NCBI GenBank assembly: GCA_963797255.1
Contig: CAWCOV010000015.1
Span: forward strand, 1-64,000
From: JANXZS01 sp963797255
Lineage (GTDB): Bacteria > Acidobacteriota > Terriglobia > Terriglobales > Acidobacteriaceae
DNA length: 64,000 nucleotides
Direction of reading: 5' to 3'
The position numbers and the translations under genes are program-made. The notes beneath the pieces are model-generated. The model searched no databases. It saw only the letters and a list, made by a program, of their open reading frames with translations, and had not been told where the DNA came from. Within the stretch, counting starts at the first letter, position 1; each line of letters opens with the position of its first letter. Positions 21,799-30,736 of this stretch are shown here, in pieces.

Positions 21799-21924
21799 GG
21801 CGGCAATGATACTTGAGACCGTACGCTGCTTGAAGCGAATCCCTTTCGGGTAGCTAGGTTCACATTTTACGGAAAAGTGCTTGGAATCACTCTCGGGCCC
21901 TGCGGGCAGTGAACGACTTTGGTT

Positions 21925-21947
21925 TGTGGCTGTGTTCCCCAGCCACA
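21925..21947 (+). promoter_or_regulatory. Hairpin and possible promoter upstream of htpG
   Basis: Perfect 8-bp inverted repeat TGTGGCTG / CAGCCACA with a 7-base loop, followed by TATACT at 21955-21960, a plausible -10 box, some 22 bases before the ATG. The inverted repeat would overlap the -35 region, so it may be an operator. It does not match the CIRCE consensus. Confidence 0.3.
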
Positions 21948-21981
21948 GCGCCTTTATACTTATCTACAGGTGACAGAAATA

Positions 21982-23847
21982 ATGTCGAAACGTGAATTCC
22001 AGACCGAAGTTAATCAGTTACTGCAACTAATCGTCCACTCGCTCTATTCGCATCCAGAGATCTTCCTCCGGGAACTCATTTCCAACTCCTCCGATGCGTT
22101 GGATAAGCTGCGGCACTTGACGCTCGTCGATGAGGCTTACAAGGGGCTTCCATTTGATCCGCGGATTGATCTGGAGTTAGACGATGAGAACAATACCCTC
22201 TCGATTGCGGACACCGGCATTGGCATGAATGAGGAGGATCTAATCTCGCATCTGGGTACGATTGCCCGCTCCGGCACCAAGAATTTTCTGTCCCAGCTCT
22301 CCGGCGACGCGAAACGGGATTCGAATCTGATCGGGCAATTCGGCGTTGGCTTCTACAGCGCCTTCATGGTGGCGGATCGCATTGAAGTTCTTTCGCGCAA
22401 AGCCGGCGAAGAGCAGGCTTGGCGCTGGGTCAGCGATGGTCAGACAGGATTCGACATCGAACCCGCGGAACGCCCCTCCGCTGGTACTACTGTGCTTCTC
22501 CATTTCAACGAGGAAGGCAAGCAGTACGCAAACAGTTGGCGCTTGCAAGAAATTGTGAAGAAGTACTCCAACCACATCGCCTTTCCCATCTTCCTTACCT
22601 ATGACAAGAGCGATTGGAACGCAGAAGAAAAGAAATCCATAAAGACCCGCACCACTGAACAGGTCAATGTTGCCAGCGCCCTTTGGCGGCGCTCCAAAAA
22701 CGAAATCACTGAAGAGGAATACAAGGAGCTCTACAAATCAATCACCGGCGATTCCACTGACCCGCTCTTCTGGTTCCACACTAAGGCCGAAGGAAGCCTC
22801 GAATACACGACACTTTTCTATGTCCCTGCAAAGGCTCCGCTCGATCTCTACCAGGCTGAATACAAAGCCGGGGTGAAGCTCTATGTCAAGCGCGTCTTCA
22901 TTATGGATGACAGCAGAGAGCTTTTGCCGCAGTATCTGAGATTCATCCGCGGCATCATCGACAGTGAGGATCTTCCCCTCAATGTCAGCCGCGAAATCCT
23001 GCAGCAGAATCGGGTGCTCACCAGCATCCGTACCTCGAGTGTTAAGAAGATTCTTTCCGAACTGAAGAACGTCGCAGCCAACCAGCCTGAGCAATATCTG
23101 AAGTTCATTGCGGAGTACAACCGTCCTCTAAAGGAAGGGCTTTACGGCGACTTCGCCAATCGCGAAACGCTCCTCGATCTCATCCGCTTCAAATCTACTG
23201 CAGTCGAAGGGCTCACCAGTCTCGCCGAGGTGAAGTCGCGCATGAAAGAGGAGCAAAAGAGCATCTACTACATTACCGGAGGGTCGGAAGCTCTGCTGCG
23301 TACGTCGCCTCTCCTCGAGATCTACAAGAAGAGAGATATTGAAGTTCTCGTCCTTGATGATGATCTCGATGAAATTGTCTTTTCCGGTATTGAGAAATAC
23401 GGCGACATCGACCTTAAGGCGGTAAACAAATCCTCGACAAGCGAAGACCTGAAGAATGAAGACGAGCCCGACAAAAGCGAAACGATGAAGCCTCTGCTCG
23501 ATAAGGTAAAGGCCACGCTCGGAGATCGCGTCAAGGACGTGCGCGCCTCAGTACGTCTCGCGGATAGCCCATCGTGCATCGTCTCCGATGAAGAAGAGCC
23601 CTCCATCCAGATGCAGCAGATGCTGCGTGCTATGGGACAGAAAGAAATTCCCATGCCCAAACCCACTCTCGAGATCAATCCCGATCACGAGATTGTTAAG
23701 AAGTTGCTGGGGCACATCGACGCGCCAGTGGTAGAGGACGCATCCTGGCTGCTACTTGATCAGGCATTGCTTATGGAAGGAGTTCAGCTTCAGAACCCAG
23801 GTGACTTTGTTCAGCGCCTCAACCGGATCCTGAATCTCTCGATTTAG
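21982..23847 (+). CDS. htpG: Molecular chaperone HtpG (Hsp90)
   Basis: A 621-aa cytoplasmic Hsp90 chaperone, full length. The N-terminal GHKL ATPase domain shows ELISNSSDALDKLR, IADTGIGMNEEDLISHLGTIARSGT and IGQFGVGFYSAFMV. The middle domain carries the catalytic-loop region LPLNVSREILQQNRVL, and the C-terminal dimerisation domain runs from about residue 500. The start was placed at 21982 (MSKREFQTEVNQLLQL aligns with the family start) after ACAGGTGA, rather than at an upstream in-frame codon. It is a monocistronic, intact gene of 1.9 kb, which argues against a uniformly high sequencing-error rate. Confidence 0.97.
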   Translation: MSKREFQTEVNQLLQLIVHSLYSHPEIFLRELISNSSDALDKLRHLTLVDEAYKGLPFDPRIDLELDDENNTLSIADTGIGMNEEDLISHLGTIARSGTKNFLSQLSGDAKRDSNLIGQFGVGFYSAFMVADRIEVLSRKAGEEQAWRWVSDGQTGFDIEPAERPSAGTTVLLHFNEEGKQYANSWRLQEIVKKYSNHIAFPIFLTYDKSDWNAEEKKSIKTRTTEQVNVASALWRRSKNEITEEEYKELYKSITGDSTDPLFWFHTKAEGSLEYTTLFYVPAKAPLDLYQAEYKAGVKLYVKRVFIMDDSRELLPQYLRFIRGIIDSEDLPLNVSREILQQNRVLTSIRTSSVKKILSELKNVAANQPEQYLKFIAEYNRPLKEGLYGDFANRETLLDLIRFKSTAVEGLTSLAEVKSRMKEEQKSIYYITGGSEALLRTSPLLEIYKKRDIEVLVLDDDLDEIVFSGIEKYGDIDLKAVNKSSTSEDLKNEDEPDKSETMKPLLDKVKATLGDRVKDVRASVRLADSPSCIVSDEEEPSIQMQQMLRAMGQKEIPMPKPTLEINPDHEIVKKLLGHIDAPVVEDASWLLLDQALLMEGVQLQNPGDFVQRLNRILNLSI

Positions 23848-23957
23848 ATCAGTTGTCCTGAGATGTGGGACGAGAAAGTCGATGTCCGGATTAATGCCGA
23901 GCTCTTCACAACGAGGTAAGATGAGACGGCAAGCCGAATCATCATGGAAGTGCGAGT

Positions 23958-24479
23958 ATGAACCTCAGAAAAATCGGCATGACTGCGCTGTGTTGTTGTG
24001 TAATCGTTGCGGCTTCGAGTCCCATCGTCGCACAAACGATGACCAAGTCAGTTGTGGCGGACAAGATCCGCCGAGTGGAAGACGGCGTGGATGAGTTTAG
24101 GAAGTACCTGGAACGTCGTGGTGACAACGCTCGAGATACAGCCTCGACAGCTCAGCAGAGCGGTCGTGCGTCGGGCCGCCGAAGTACGGCAAATACCGGC
24201 GCAGCGAAGTCGACTGCTCAGGGAGGCAAGGACGAGTTGGACGATGCCTTGGGCGATTTGAACAGTTCCACAAACAGGCTAAGACGTAAGTTCGACGCCA
24301 CCGAAAAATGGATAGAGACGAAGAGTCAGGTCGAACGTGTGGTCGACGACGGTCGCAAGATCAACCAGGTTGTCGCGAGAGGGAAGTACGGCAGCGACGT
24401 AGCTAAACTTTGGGCGACCCTCCGGAACAACATCAACGATCTGGCACGTGCGTACAACGTGGCACCGTTAGGCGTTTGA
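23958..24479 (+). CDS. Secreted helical protein of unknown function
   Basis: A 173-aa protein with a signal peptide (CCCVIVAASSPIVAQ, cleavage near residue 26). The mature part has a helical segment, a low-complexity Ser/Ala/Gly-rich linker (residues 55-90) and a second charged helical region (DELDDALGDLNSSTNRLRRKF). I recognise no domain. It lies 110 bp after htpG, but the gap makes co-transcription uncertain. Periplasmic location is inferred from the signal only. Confidence 0.65.
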   Translation: MNLRKIGMTALCCCVIVAASSPIVAQTMTKSVVADKIRRVEDGVDEFRKYLERRGDNARDTASTAQQSGRASGRRSTANTGAAKSTAQGGKDELDDALGDLNSSTNRLRRKFDATEKWIETKSQVERVVDDGRKINQVVARGKYGSDVAKLWATLRNNINDLARAYNVAPLGV

Positions 24480-24981
24480 GGTTGGTTTCGACTATTCGAC
24501 TAGATTGAAACTGCTCGAACATTTAACCGGTTTCCGATGCTGCCACGATGAGCATGAAAGAGCATGGAATTGATCATGGTTCGGTGTTGTGGCTGAGCCT
24601 GCGTAATTTCCAATTTTGGTGAAATCAGCAACAAAAATGGAAGCGTCGCCGGATAACCGTGACGTTTACTACAACTCTCGTCGCCAGCATCCTCAGCAGC
24701 AGCACTTGTAACTCACATCAGTTAACTCACGATAACAGTTCAGTAGTGAAGCTGATCGTTCATGGCCACCCCACGGCGGCGGGTGGCCATGAACTTACTT
24801 GTTTTTAGTGGAGTCAATTTCTCCACGTTACAGAGTCGAATGACTGGGCTATGATCCCGTGTTGTACGCTGAACCGGCCCGGTGAAGCCCCTCCAATTTT
24901 TTGTCACGAAAGGCTACACACCAGCAACCACGCCGGAATTCGTACATCGTTCCTCGGGCCCCTTTTGCCAGGAGGCTTTTC
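24480..24981. other. Intergenic region with strong inverted repeat
   Basis: About 500 bp without a recognisable gene. It contains the 14-bp inverted repeat described separately and an AGGAGG just before the ATG at 24982. Confidence 0.6.
24758..24794. repeat. Perfect 14-bp inverted repeat
   Basis: GTTCATGGCCACCC (24758-24771) and GGGTGGCCATGAAC (24781-24794) are exact reverse complements around a 9-base GC-rich loop, CACGGCGGC. Downstream lies TTACTTGTTTTTAG, a weak T-rich tract, so it may terminate transcription from the left. It could also be a miniature-element end or a protein-binding site. Confidence 0.6.
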
Positions 24982-26445
24982 ATGTTGAGTCTTGGTTCCA
25001 TCTCCGTGAGAATTGCGTCCGTTATCGCAATCATTGTTTTTGTCCCCGCCTGGAATCCGCTCTTGCGTTCTGGATATTCGCAAATGCATAAGTCTGTTAC
25101 GAATCGTCCCAACGCCGGCAGTTTCACGAACTCGCCGAAATATCCGACTGCCGCCAACCGACTTGCGAGCGCCTATGGCAGGCTGCCCATCAGCTTTGAG
25201 GTGAACCAGGGACAGACGGATGGGGCGGTGCAGTTTCTGGCGCGAGGCGCGAGGTACGTTTTTGTAGCGAAGTTCAACAGCGCCGGCGCCCTGCAGTACT
25301 CAAGCGTCTTCGGCGTTGGTACATACCCACATGCGATCGCGGTCGATGCATCCGGGTCGGCATACATCACGGGAGAGGTATTTTCAAACAGCTACCCGAC
25401 CGTGCGGCCAGCCTATCAGTACACGTGCGGCGCGATCCCGAACTCCTGCAGTTTCGCCACAAAACTCAGCCCCTCGGGGGAGAGACTGATTTATTCCACG
25501 TTTTTGGGGGGACCCGGGACGAGCCTCGGCCTTGGTATTGCCGTCGACACATCGGGGCAGGCATACATCGCGGGCGTAACAGGCGGAGGATTTCCGATTA
25601 CCGCATCTGCCTTCCAGAAGGTTTTCGGAGGCGGATCATGGGACGGATATGTAACCAAGCTAAATGCTACGGGCAACGCTCTCGTCTACTCCACCTATAT
25701 AGGCGGCACTGGCTATGACTGGGTCTGGGGCATGGCGCTGGACCAGTACCGACAGGTGTACGTGACCGGCCAAACAAACTCGCCGAACTTCCCTCAGAAA
25801 GCGTCGATACAAGGCTATACAGGTTTGCCGCGTTCGTTCCAGGATTTTGTGACCACGCTTTCCAATACGGGGAGCTCGATCGTCTATTACTCCACTTACT
25901 TTGGTCCTTACAGTTCTGGCCAGGTTGGGGATATTGCCGTGGATAAGGCGCTTAACGTTTATATTTCCGGGGCGACGCTTCCCGGAGGGATACCGATCAC
26001 TCCGGGAGCAATTCACACGCCGGGCGGCAGTTACGACGTCTTCATCTCCAAGCTTGTCATCATGGATGACCTGGCTCTCGGCATCAGTGGCTCCTCCAGT
26101 TTCGTAGCGCACGGAGGCAATCTAACCTACACCCTCGCCGTAACCAGCAAAGGACCGGACTTCGGCTACAACGTGCGTATCGACGATCCCTTGCCCGCAA
26201 GCACAACTCTTGTTGCCTACAATGCGGGGGGCGGCACTTGCACTGCTCCTCCAGTCGGCAATACCGGCACCCTACACTGCGCGCTGCCTCAACTGAACAA
26301 AGGCCAAACCTACACAGTGACTCTGACCGTTAAGGTGAATGCTGCCGAGGGAACTACTCTTTCCAATACTGCGACCACCGTCTCCAACATGCAGGACTTT
26401 GTACCGAGCAATAACAAGGGGACCCTCACAACAAAGGTGAACTAG
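24982..26445 (+). CDS. SBBP-repeat beta-propeller surface protein with internal deletion
   Basis: A 487-aa exported protein. N-terminus: hydrophobic signal segment, then PISFEVNQGQTDGAVQFLARGARY, the opening of the domain that usually precedes SBBP repeats in acidobacteria. SBBP blades follow (LIYSTFLGGPGTS, LVYSTYIGGTGYDW, IAVDTSGQAYIAGVT), then a DUF11-type repeat (LALGISGSSSFVAHGGNLTYTLAV) near residue 345. At residue 88 the N-terminal domain is cut after about 30 residues and joins directly to VFVAKFNSAGALQYSS, normally reached some 200 residues later: an in-frame deletion. AGGAGG at 24970 fixes the start. It is probably a cell-surface or secreted adhesive protein. Confidence 0.8.
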   Translation: MLSLGSISVRIASVIAIIVFVPAWNPLLRSGYSQMHKSVTNRPNAGSFTNSPKYPTAANRLASAYGRLPISFEVNQGQTDGAVQFLARGARYVFVAKFNSAGALQYSSVFGVGTYPHAIAVDASGSAYITGEVFSNSYPTVRPAYQYTCGAIPNSCSFATKLSPSGERLIYSTFLGGPGTSLGLGIAVDTSGQAYIAGVTGGGFPITASAFQKVFGGGSWDGYVTKLNATGNALVYSTYIGGTGYDWVWGMALDQYRQVYVTGQTNSPNFPQKASIQGYTGLPRSFQDFVTTLSNTGSSIVYYSTYFGPYSSGQVGDIAVDKALNVYISGATLPGGIPITPGAIHTPGGSYDVFISKLVIMDDLALGISGSSSFVAHGGNLTYTLAVTSKGPDFGYNVRIDDPLPASTTLVAYNAGGGTCTAPPVGNTGTLHCALPQLNKGQTYTVTLTVKVNAAEGTTLSNTATTVSNMQDFVPSNNKGTLTTKVN

Positions 26446-26535
26446 GCATTTTCGAGGAAGTTTGCCGCATCGTCTGCTAAATATCCTGGACTCTCAACCA
26501 GGTTTTGACCTTGTAAGCACTTTGAAAGGGAATGC

Positions 26536-27027
26536 ATGAATTATAAGAAGCTGGCAGTTCTCTCGCTCTTGTTGGTGGCAGTCTCGCAGAGTAGTTTCGG
26601 CCAAGGAAAACCATCAGCAGCTGTGTCAGATGAACTTGTTGCTGCCGAAACGCAGATGTTTGCAAAGATCACGCAACAAGACCCGGCTTTCATGAAAGAA
26701 CTTGTCGCCGAAGACTATTTCTCTATTAATGCAGATGGGGCGACCATGGACAAGGCTCAGCTACTGTCAACGAAAGGCACTCCTCAACAAAAGCTGATGG
26801 CTGCGGCCACCTATAAACTGTTCGACAAGCAGATTCGTGCTTACGGGAACGTGGGAATCATCACAGGCAGAGCGCGTGCTTATATGAACGGAAATTACAT
26901 CGTGGAATTTTTGTACACGGCTGTATTTGTCAAACAGAACGAGAAGTGGATGTTTACTCTATGGCAGGGAACTCTTTCAAAGGATTCTCCGCCGCCGCCT
27001 CCTCCGATGCCGACGAACGGGAGGTGA
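26536..27027 (+). CDS. Secreted SnoaL-like / DUF4440 protein
   Basis: A 163-aa protein with a signal peptide (LAVLSLLLVAVSQSSFGQ) and a DUF4440 cone-shaped NTF2-like domain: LVAAETQMFAKITQQDPAFMKELVAEDYFSI and AYGNVGIITGRARAYMNGNYI, ending NEKWMFTLWQGTL, then a Pro-rich tail (PPPPPPMP). Members bind small ligands or act as enzymes; no active site can be assigned. The start has GAAAGGGAATGC before it. It stands alone downstream of the SBBP gene. Confidence 0.82.
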   Translation: MNYKKLAVLSLLLVAVSQSSFGQGKPSAAVSDELVAAETQMFAKITQQDPAFMKELVAEDYFSINADGATMDKAQLLSTKGTPQQKLMAAATYKLFDKQIRAYGNVGIITGRARAYMNGNYIVEFLYTAVFVKQNEKWMFTLWQGTLSKDSPPPPPPMPTNGR

Positions 27028-27192
27028 CTTCTTTGTTGGGATTGCTGTTTCACTTGTCAGCTGATGTCTCATTCGAGCAGGTCTCGAAGTTTCGTAATCT
27101 CAATCGTGAAGCGCATGACACACAGCCATCACCGAGCTAGTCGTGATGCTCGGTGCCGAGAAAGATGCCTATGGAATCGTCATCAAATCGCA

Positions 27193-27756
27193 CCGAGTAG
27201 TGCGATTCCTCCGGTCGTCGCAGCATACGATTTTTCTCCCTTTGGCACGATTGGGGATATCGGCGGTGGTCAGGGACACTTGGTTGAAGCAATTCTTAAA
27301 TCGTCGCAGAACTCGCGCGGTATTCTCTTTGACCAACCGCATGTGATCGGCCGTTTTAAGGCCGATGAGACAATCGGAGATCGACTGACTGCGCAAGGTG
27401 GCGATTTCTTTCGCGGACCTCTGCCTTGCTGTGACGCATATCTGTTAATGGAGGTCCTGCACGATTGGACCGATGCCCAATCACAGCAGATTTTGCAGCA
27501 AATTCGGAGCGTGGCGACAGATGCGGCCAAGCTGTTAGTGGTTGAGACCGTATTGCCTGATGAGAATTCTTGGGCTGGCGGGAATGGCAAACATTTCGGC
27601 AACCACCTCGACATCAATATGATGGTTCTCACGGGAGGGCGCGAGAGGACACTAGACGAATTTGCTCGCTTGTTCGCGGCCTCTGGATGGCAGCTCTCGC
27701 GCCTGATTCCAACACCTGGTCCGTATTCAATCGTGGAAGCGGTCGCACGAAGCTAG
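27193..27756 (+). pseudogene. SAM O-methyltransferase, N-terminally truncated
   Basis: The catalytic C-terminal domain of a plant-type (Methyltransf_2) O-methyltransferase: IGDIGGGQGHLVEAIL binds SAM, ILFDQPHVI follows the acidic ribose-binding residue, DAYLLMEVLHDWTDAQS and DEFARLFAASGWQL complete the fold. The roughly 110-aa helical dimerisation and substrate domain that should precede it is missing. Upstream codons in the same frame (from 27064) show no similarity and no Shine-Dalgarno. Substrate unknown. It is probably a dead remnant, though an isolated SAM domain could be expressed. Confidence 0.7.
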
Positions 27757-27837
27757 TATTGGGCTAACTATAAGTCGAACACCCGAATCTTTTATTCAAT
27801 ACTGGTTCGGTAGCTTACATGTGCCGTCGAGGAAAGA

Positions 27838-30294
27838 ATGCAGCATGCAGTGGCAGTTTATTCCGTCGTATGTAACGCGCAACTGCGGAAAACGATGGTT
27901 GCCTGCGCAGCGGCCATAGCGATGCTGGGAGGAGCCATCCTGCTCAGCCCTGCAAGCTCCGCGCAAGCCACAAGCTTTGTTCTGGACCGCGAAAATCGAA
28001 CGATTGTGCTGGAGCCCTATGGGCCCAATATCGTTCGCATCACGATCAGCACACAGAGGCCTGCATCGATTGCGAAGGCCGGCTTCGGGATCGTCGGTAC
28101 ACCGTCGACGACCGGCTGGACGCGCGAGCAGGATTCCTCTGGTTACGAAGTGATTCGCTCAGCGCGACTGGTGGTGCATGTTGCTCCGCGGAATCTGCCT
28201 GATCCCCATCCCATGCCGCTCGACGGGTTAACTCAGTCGTTGATGGATCACTACTTCAGCAACTTCAATCCACGGCATCCGCCCCTTAATGACGCTATCT
28301 CGATCACCACCGCGTTGGGCAAACCCCTGCTGACCATGTGGTCATGGAACATGGTTCCCAACGAGGAGAGTGCCGATCACAAAAAGGATGACGATTCCGG
28401 CTATCGTGTCTCGGCGACCTTCGACTCTCCTGCCGGCGAGCGTTATTACGGCCTCGGCCAGCAGCAACAGGGCGTGCTTGACCTGCGCGATCACCGCATC
28501 AACTGCTGGCACGATTATTCTTCGATAGGCGGCGAGAATGTCTGCGTTCCTTTCATGGTATCCAGCGGCGGTTACGGGTTAATCTGGGACAACCCCTCGA
28601 AAACCACAATCGATCTCGGCTTCAATCAGCAGAATGTCTGGTCGTCGGAAGTAGGGGACCGTGTTTCCTTCTTCGTGATTGCGGGCGACAAGACCGACGA
28701 AATCTACCAGGGTTATCGACAACTCACCGGTGTCACACACATCCTGCCCCGGTGTGTGTATGGCTACATCCAGAGCAAGGCCATCTATTCCACGCAGGAG
28801 CAGTTCCTGGACATTGCGAAAGGATATCGCGACCGGAACCTGCCTCTCGACGTGCTGGTAGTGGACTTCCTCAACATGACGAAGCAGGGCGAACTGGATC
28901 TCGACCCGAAGAGATGGCCCGATCCCGCCGGCATGAACCGGCAACTTCATTCGATGGGCATCAAGACCCTATTGAGCGTGTGGCCGCATTTCGCTGCCGA
29001 TACACAGTTCTATAACATGCTGAAGCAAAAGGGATGGCTGATCCACACCGCCGATGGCACTCCCGACCCCGGCAACTTCAGCAAAGAGATCGGCCCCAAC
29101 ATCGACACTACCAATCCGGAGGCTGCCAGGTGGTGGTGGGAGTCAATCCGTGATCGATACATCAAGCTTTATGGCTTCGATTACCTGTGGCTAGACGAGA
29201 CGGAACCGGACATCGATCCGGCTAAGGACTTCTTCTCCATCGGATCGGGAACGCGTTATTACAATGCGTATCCGCTTTTTCACACATCGTCGGTGTACGA
29301 GGGCTTCCGTCGCGATTTTGGAGACAGCCGCCGGGTGATGATTCTGGCTCGCGCCGCATACCTCGGAGCGCAGCGCAACGGCACGGTTTTCTGGTCGAGC
29401 GATATCATCTCGACGTGGGACATGCTGAAGCGCTCTATTCCCGCGGGTTTGAACTTTACCGCCACCGGCATGCCGTACTGGGATACGGACATCGCGGGAT
29501 TCTTCTCGCCGGCGATTCAACACGGCTACCACGCCACCCATAAACCGCTGGTTGATCCCTCAGACGCTCTGGAGAATGTCGGTGGCTACGAAGATTATCC
29601 CGAGCTGTTTGTGCGCTGGTTTGAGTGGGGAGCGTTTCAACCGGTGATGCGGGCACACGGCGAACGCCTGCACAACGAGGTGTGGTCATACGGTAAACAA
29701 GCTGAAGCCATCCTTGAGAAGTACTTGCGCCTGCGTTATCAACTCATGCCGTACATCTATTCACTGGCGTACGGCAGCTACCAGACGGGGGCTCCCTTCA
29801 TGCGCGCGCTATTCATGGATTTTCCCGATGATCCAAACGTTGCGGGCATTCCCGACGAATACATGTTCGGGCCGGCACTCCTGGTTGCGCCGGTTTCTGA
29901 ACAGGGGGCAACGAGCCGGAGCGTTTATCTGCCGGCAGGCTGCGACTGGTACAACTATTGGACCAACGAGCGTATCAAGGGCGGCCAGGCGATCACGGCC
30001 AACGCTCCGATCGATACGATTCCGCTGTTCGTGCGGGCTGGTTCCATTCTGCCGTTGGGGGTGGCCATTTTAAGTGCGCAGCAGCCGCAGACCATCGCTT
30101 CCGTGCGCGTCTATCCTGGAGCGGATGCCGATTTCACAATCTTCTCCGACGACGGGAGCACATATGCGTATGAGAAGGGAGAAGGATTCATCACCAGGCT
30201 TCACTGGGATGACGCGAAGCGTCAGTTGAAGCAGGAGGGCGCGGCGGCGTGGAGCGAATCAAACAAGAATGCTGTGGAGATCGTCAATCCTTGA
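27838..30294 (+). CDS. GH31 alpha-glycosidase (alpha-xylosidase-like)
   Basis: An 818-aa secreted glycoside hydrolase with a signal segment (about residues 20-42). N-terminal beta-sandwich to about residue 320; the catalytic barrel carries the nucleophile Asp453 in LWLDETEPDIDP and the probable acid/base Asp522 in FWSSDIISTWDML; the barrel closes with PYWDTDIAGFF and RWFEWGAFQPVMRAHG; C-terminal beta domains follow. The WLDxTEPD form resembles alpha-xylosidases acting on xyloglucan oligosaccharides more than maltose-type alpha-glucosidases (WxDMNE). This is the intact paralogue of the broken gene at 4119-6539. GAGGAAAG lies 3 bases before the ATG. Monocistronic as far as seen. Confidence 0.9.
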   Translation: MQHAVAVYSVVCNAQLRKTMVACAAAIAMLGGAILLSPASSAQATSFVLDRENRTIVLEPYGPNIVRITISTQRPASIAKAGFGIVGTPSTTGWTREQDSSGYEVIRSARLVVHVAPRNLPDPHPMPLDGLTQSLMDHYFSNFNPRHPPLNDAISITTALGKPLLTMWSWNMVPNEESADHKKDDDSGYRVSATFDSPAGERYYGLGQQQQGVLDLRDHRINCWHDYSSIGGENVCVPFMVSSGGYGLIWDNPSKTTIDLGFNQQNVWSSEVGDRVSFFVIAGDKTDEIYQGYRQLTGVTHILPRCVYGYIQSKAIYSTQEQFLDIAKGYRDRNLPLDVLVVDFLNMTKQGELDLDPKRWPDPAGMNRQLHSMGIKTLLSVWPHFAADTQFYNMLKQKGWLIHTADGTPDPGNFSKEIGPNIDTTNPEAARWWWESIRDRYIKLYGFDYLWLDETEPDIDPAKDFFSIGSGTRYYNAYPLFHTSSVYEGFRRDFGDSRRVMILARAAYLGAQRNGTVFWSSDIISTWDMLKRSIPAGLNFTATGMPYWDTDIAGFFSPAIQHGYHATHKPLVDPSDALENVGGYEDYPELFVRWFEWGAFQPVMRAHGERLHNEVWSYGKQAEAILEKYLRLRYQLMPYIYSLAYGSYQTGAPFMRALFMDFPDDPNVAGIPDEYMFGPALLVAPVSEQGATSRSVYLPAGCDWYNYWTNERIKGGQAITANAPIDTIPLFVRAGSILPLGVAILSAQQPQTIASVRVYPGADADFTIFSDDGSTYAYEKGEGFITRLHWDDAKRQLKQEGAAAWSESNKNAVEIVNP

Positions 30295-30736
30295 AAAGAC
30301 GCATACTGCATAGACTCAGCCCGAGGACTGCGCCTGTCCGTTTACGGTCGATTTGAAGTCGGATCGCACTTATGCCACCAAACGGATGAAAGGCTGGGAA
30401 ATTGCACCAAATCCGTCTTAGATTCTTCCCGGAGAGTACCGCTCCTTAGAAGATTGAGTTTCATGTTTGACCCCCAAGTCGCGATTTTTCAGTAAGTGAT
30501 AATTGTCAACGGTTCGAACCAGCGAGAGTTCTTCGACGCGATTTCTTGGACGCCCTTTTACCCATTTCGAACAAAACGGATTTCCGGCGCCAAAGTTAGT
30601 GGCTTTTTTCGAAGTGATGAATTCGCGCGGGCCGCTCATCGCAATCTCTTGGGAGTCAGCTGATTATCGGTCAAGGCTGTATAACGTAGCCTTCAATTGG
30701 CGTACAGTCAACAAATCGAAATCAGCGGAGAAGACC
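30295..30736. other. Intergenic region upstream of SulP permease
   Basis: About 440 bp with no recognisable gene. In-frame codons upstream of the SulP start from 30503 have no family similarity, so they were not counted as coding. Confidence 0.5.

Noticed and set aside
21799..21981. CIRCE or ROSE element upstream of htpG
   Set aside because: No TTAGCACTC-N9-GAGTGCTAA repeat, and the hairpin present does not cover the ribosome-binding site.
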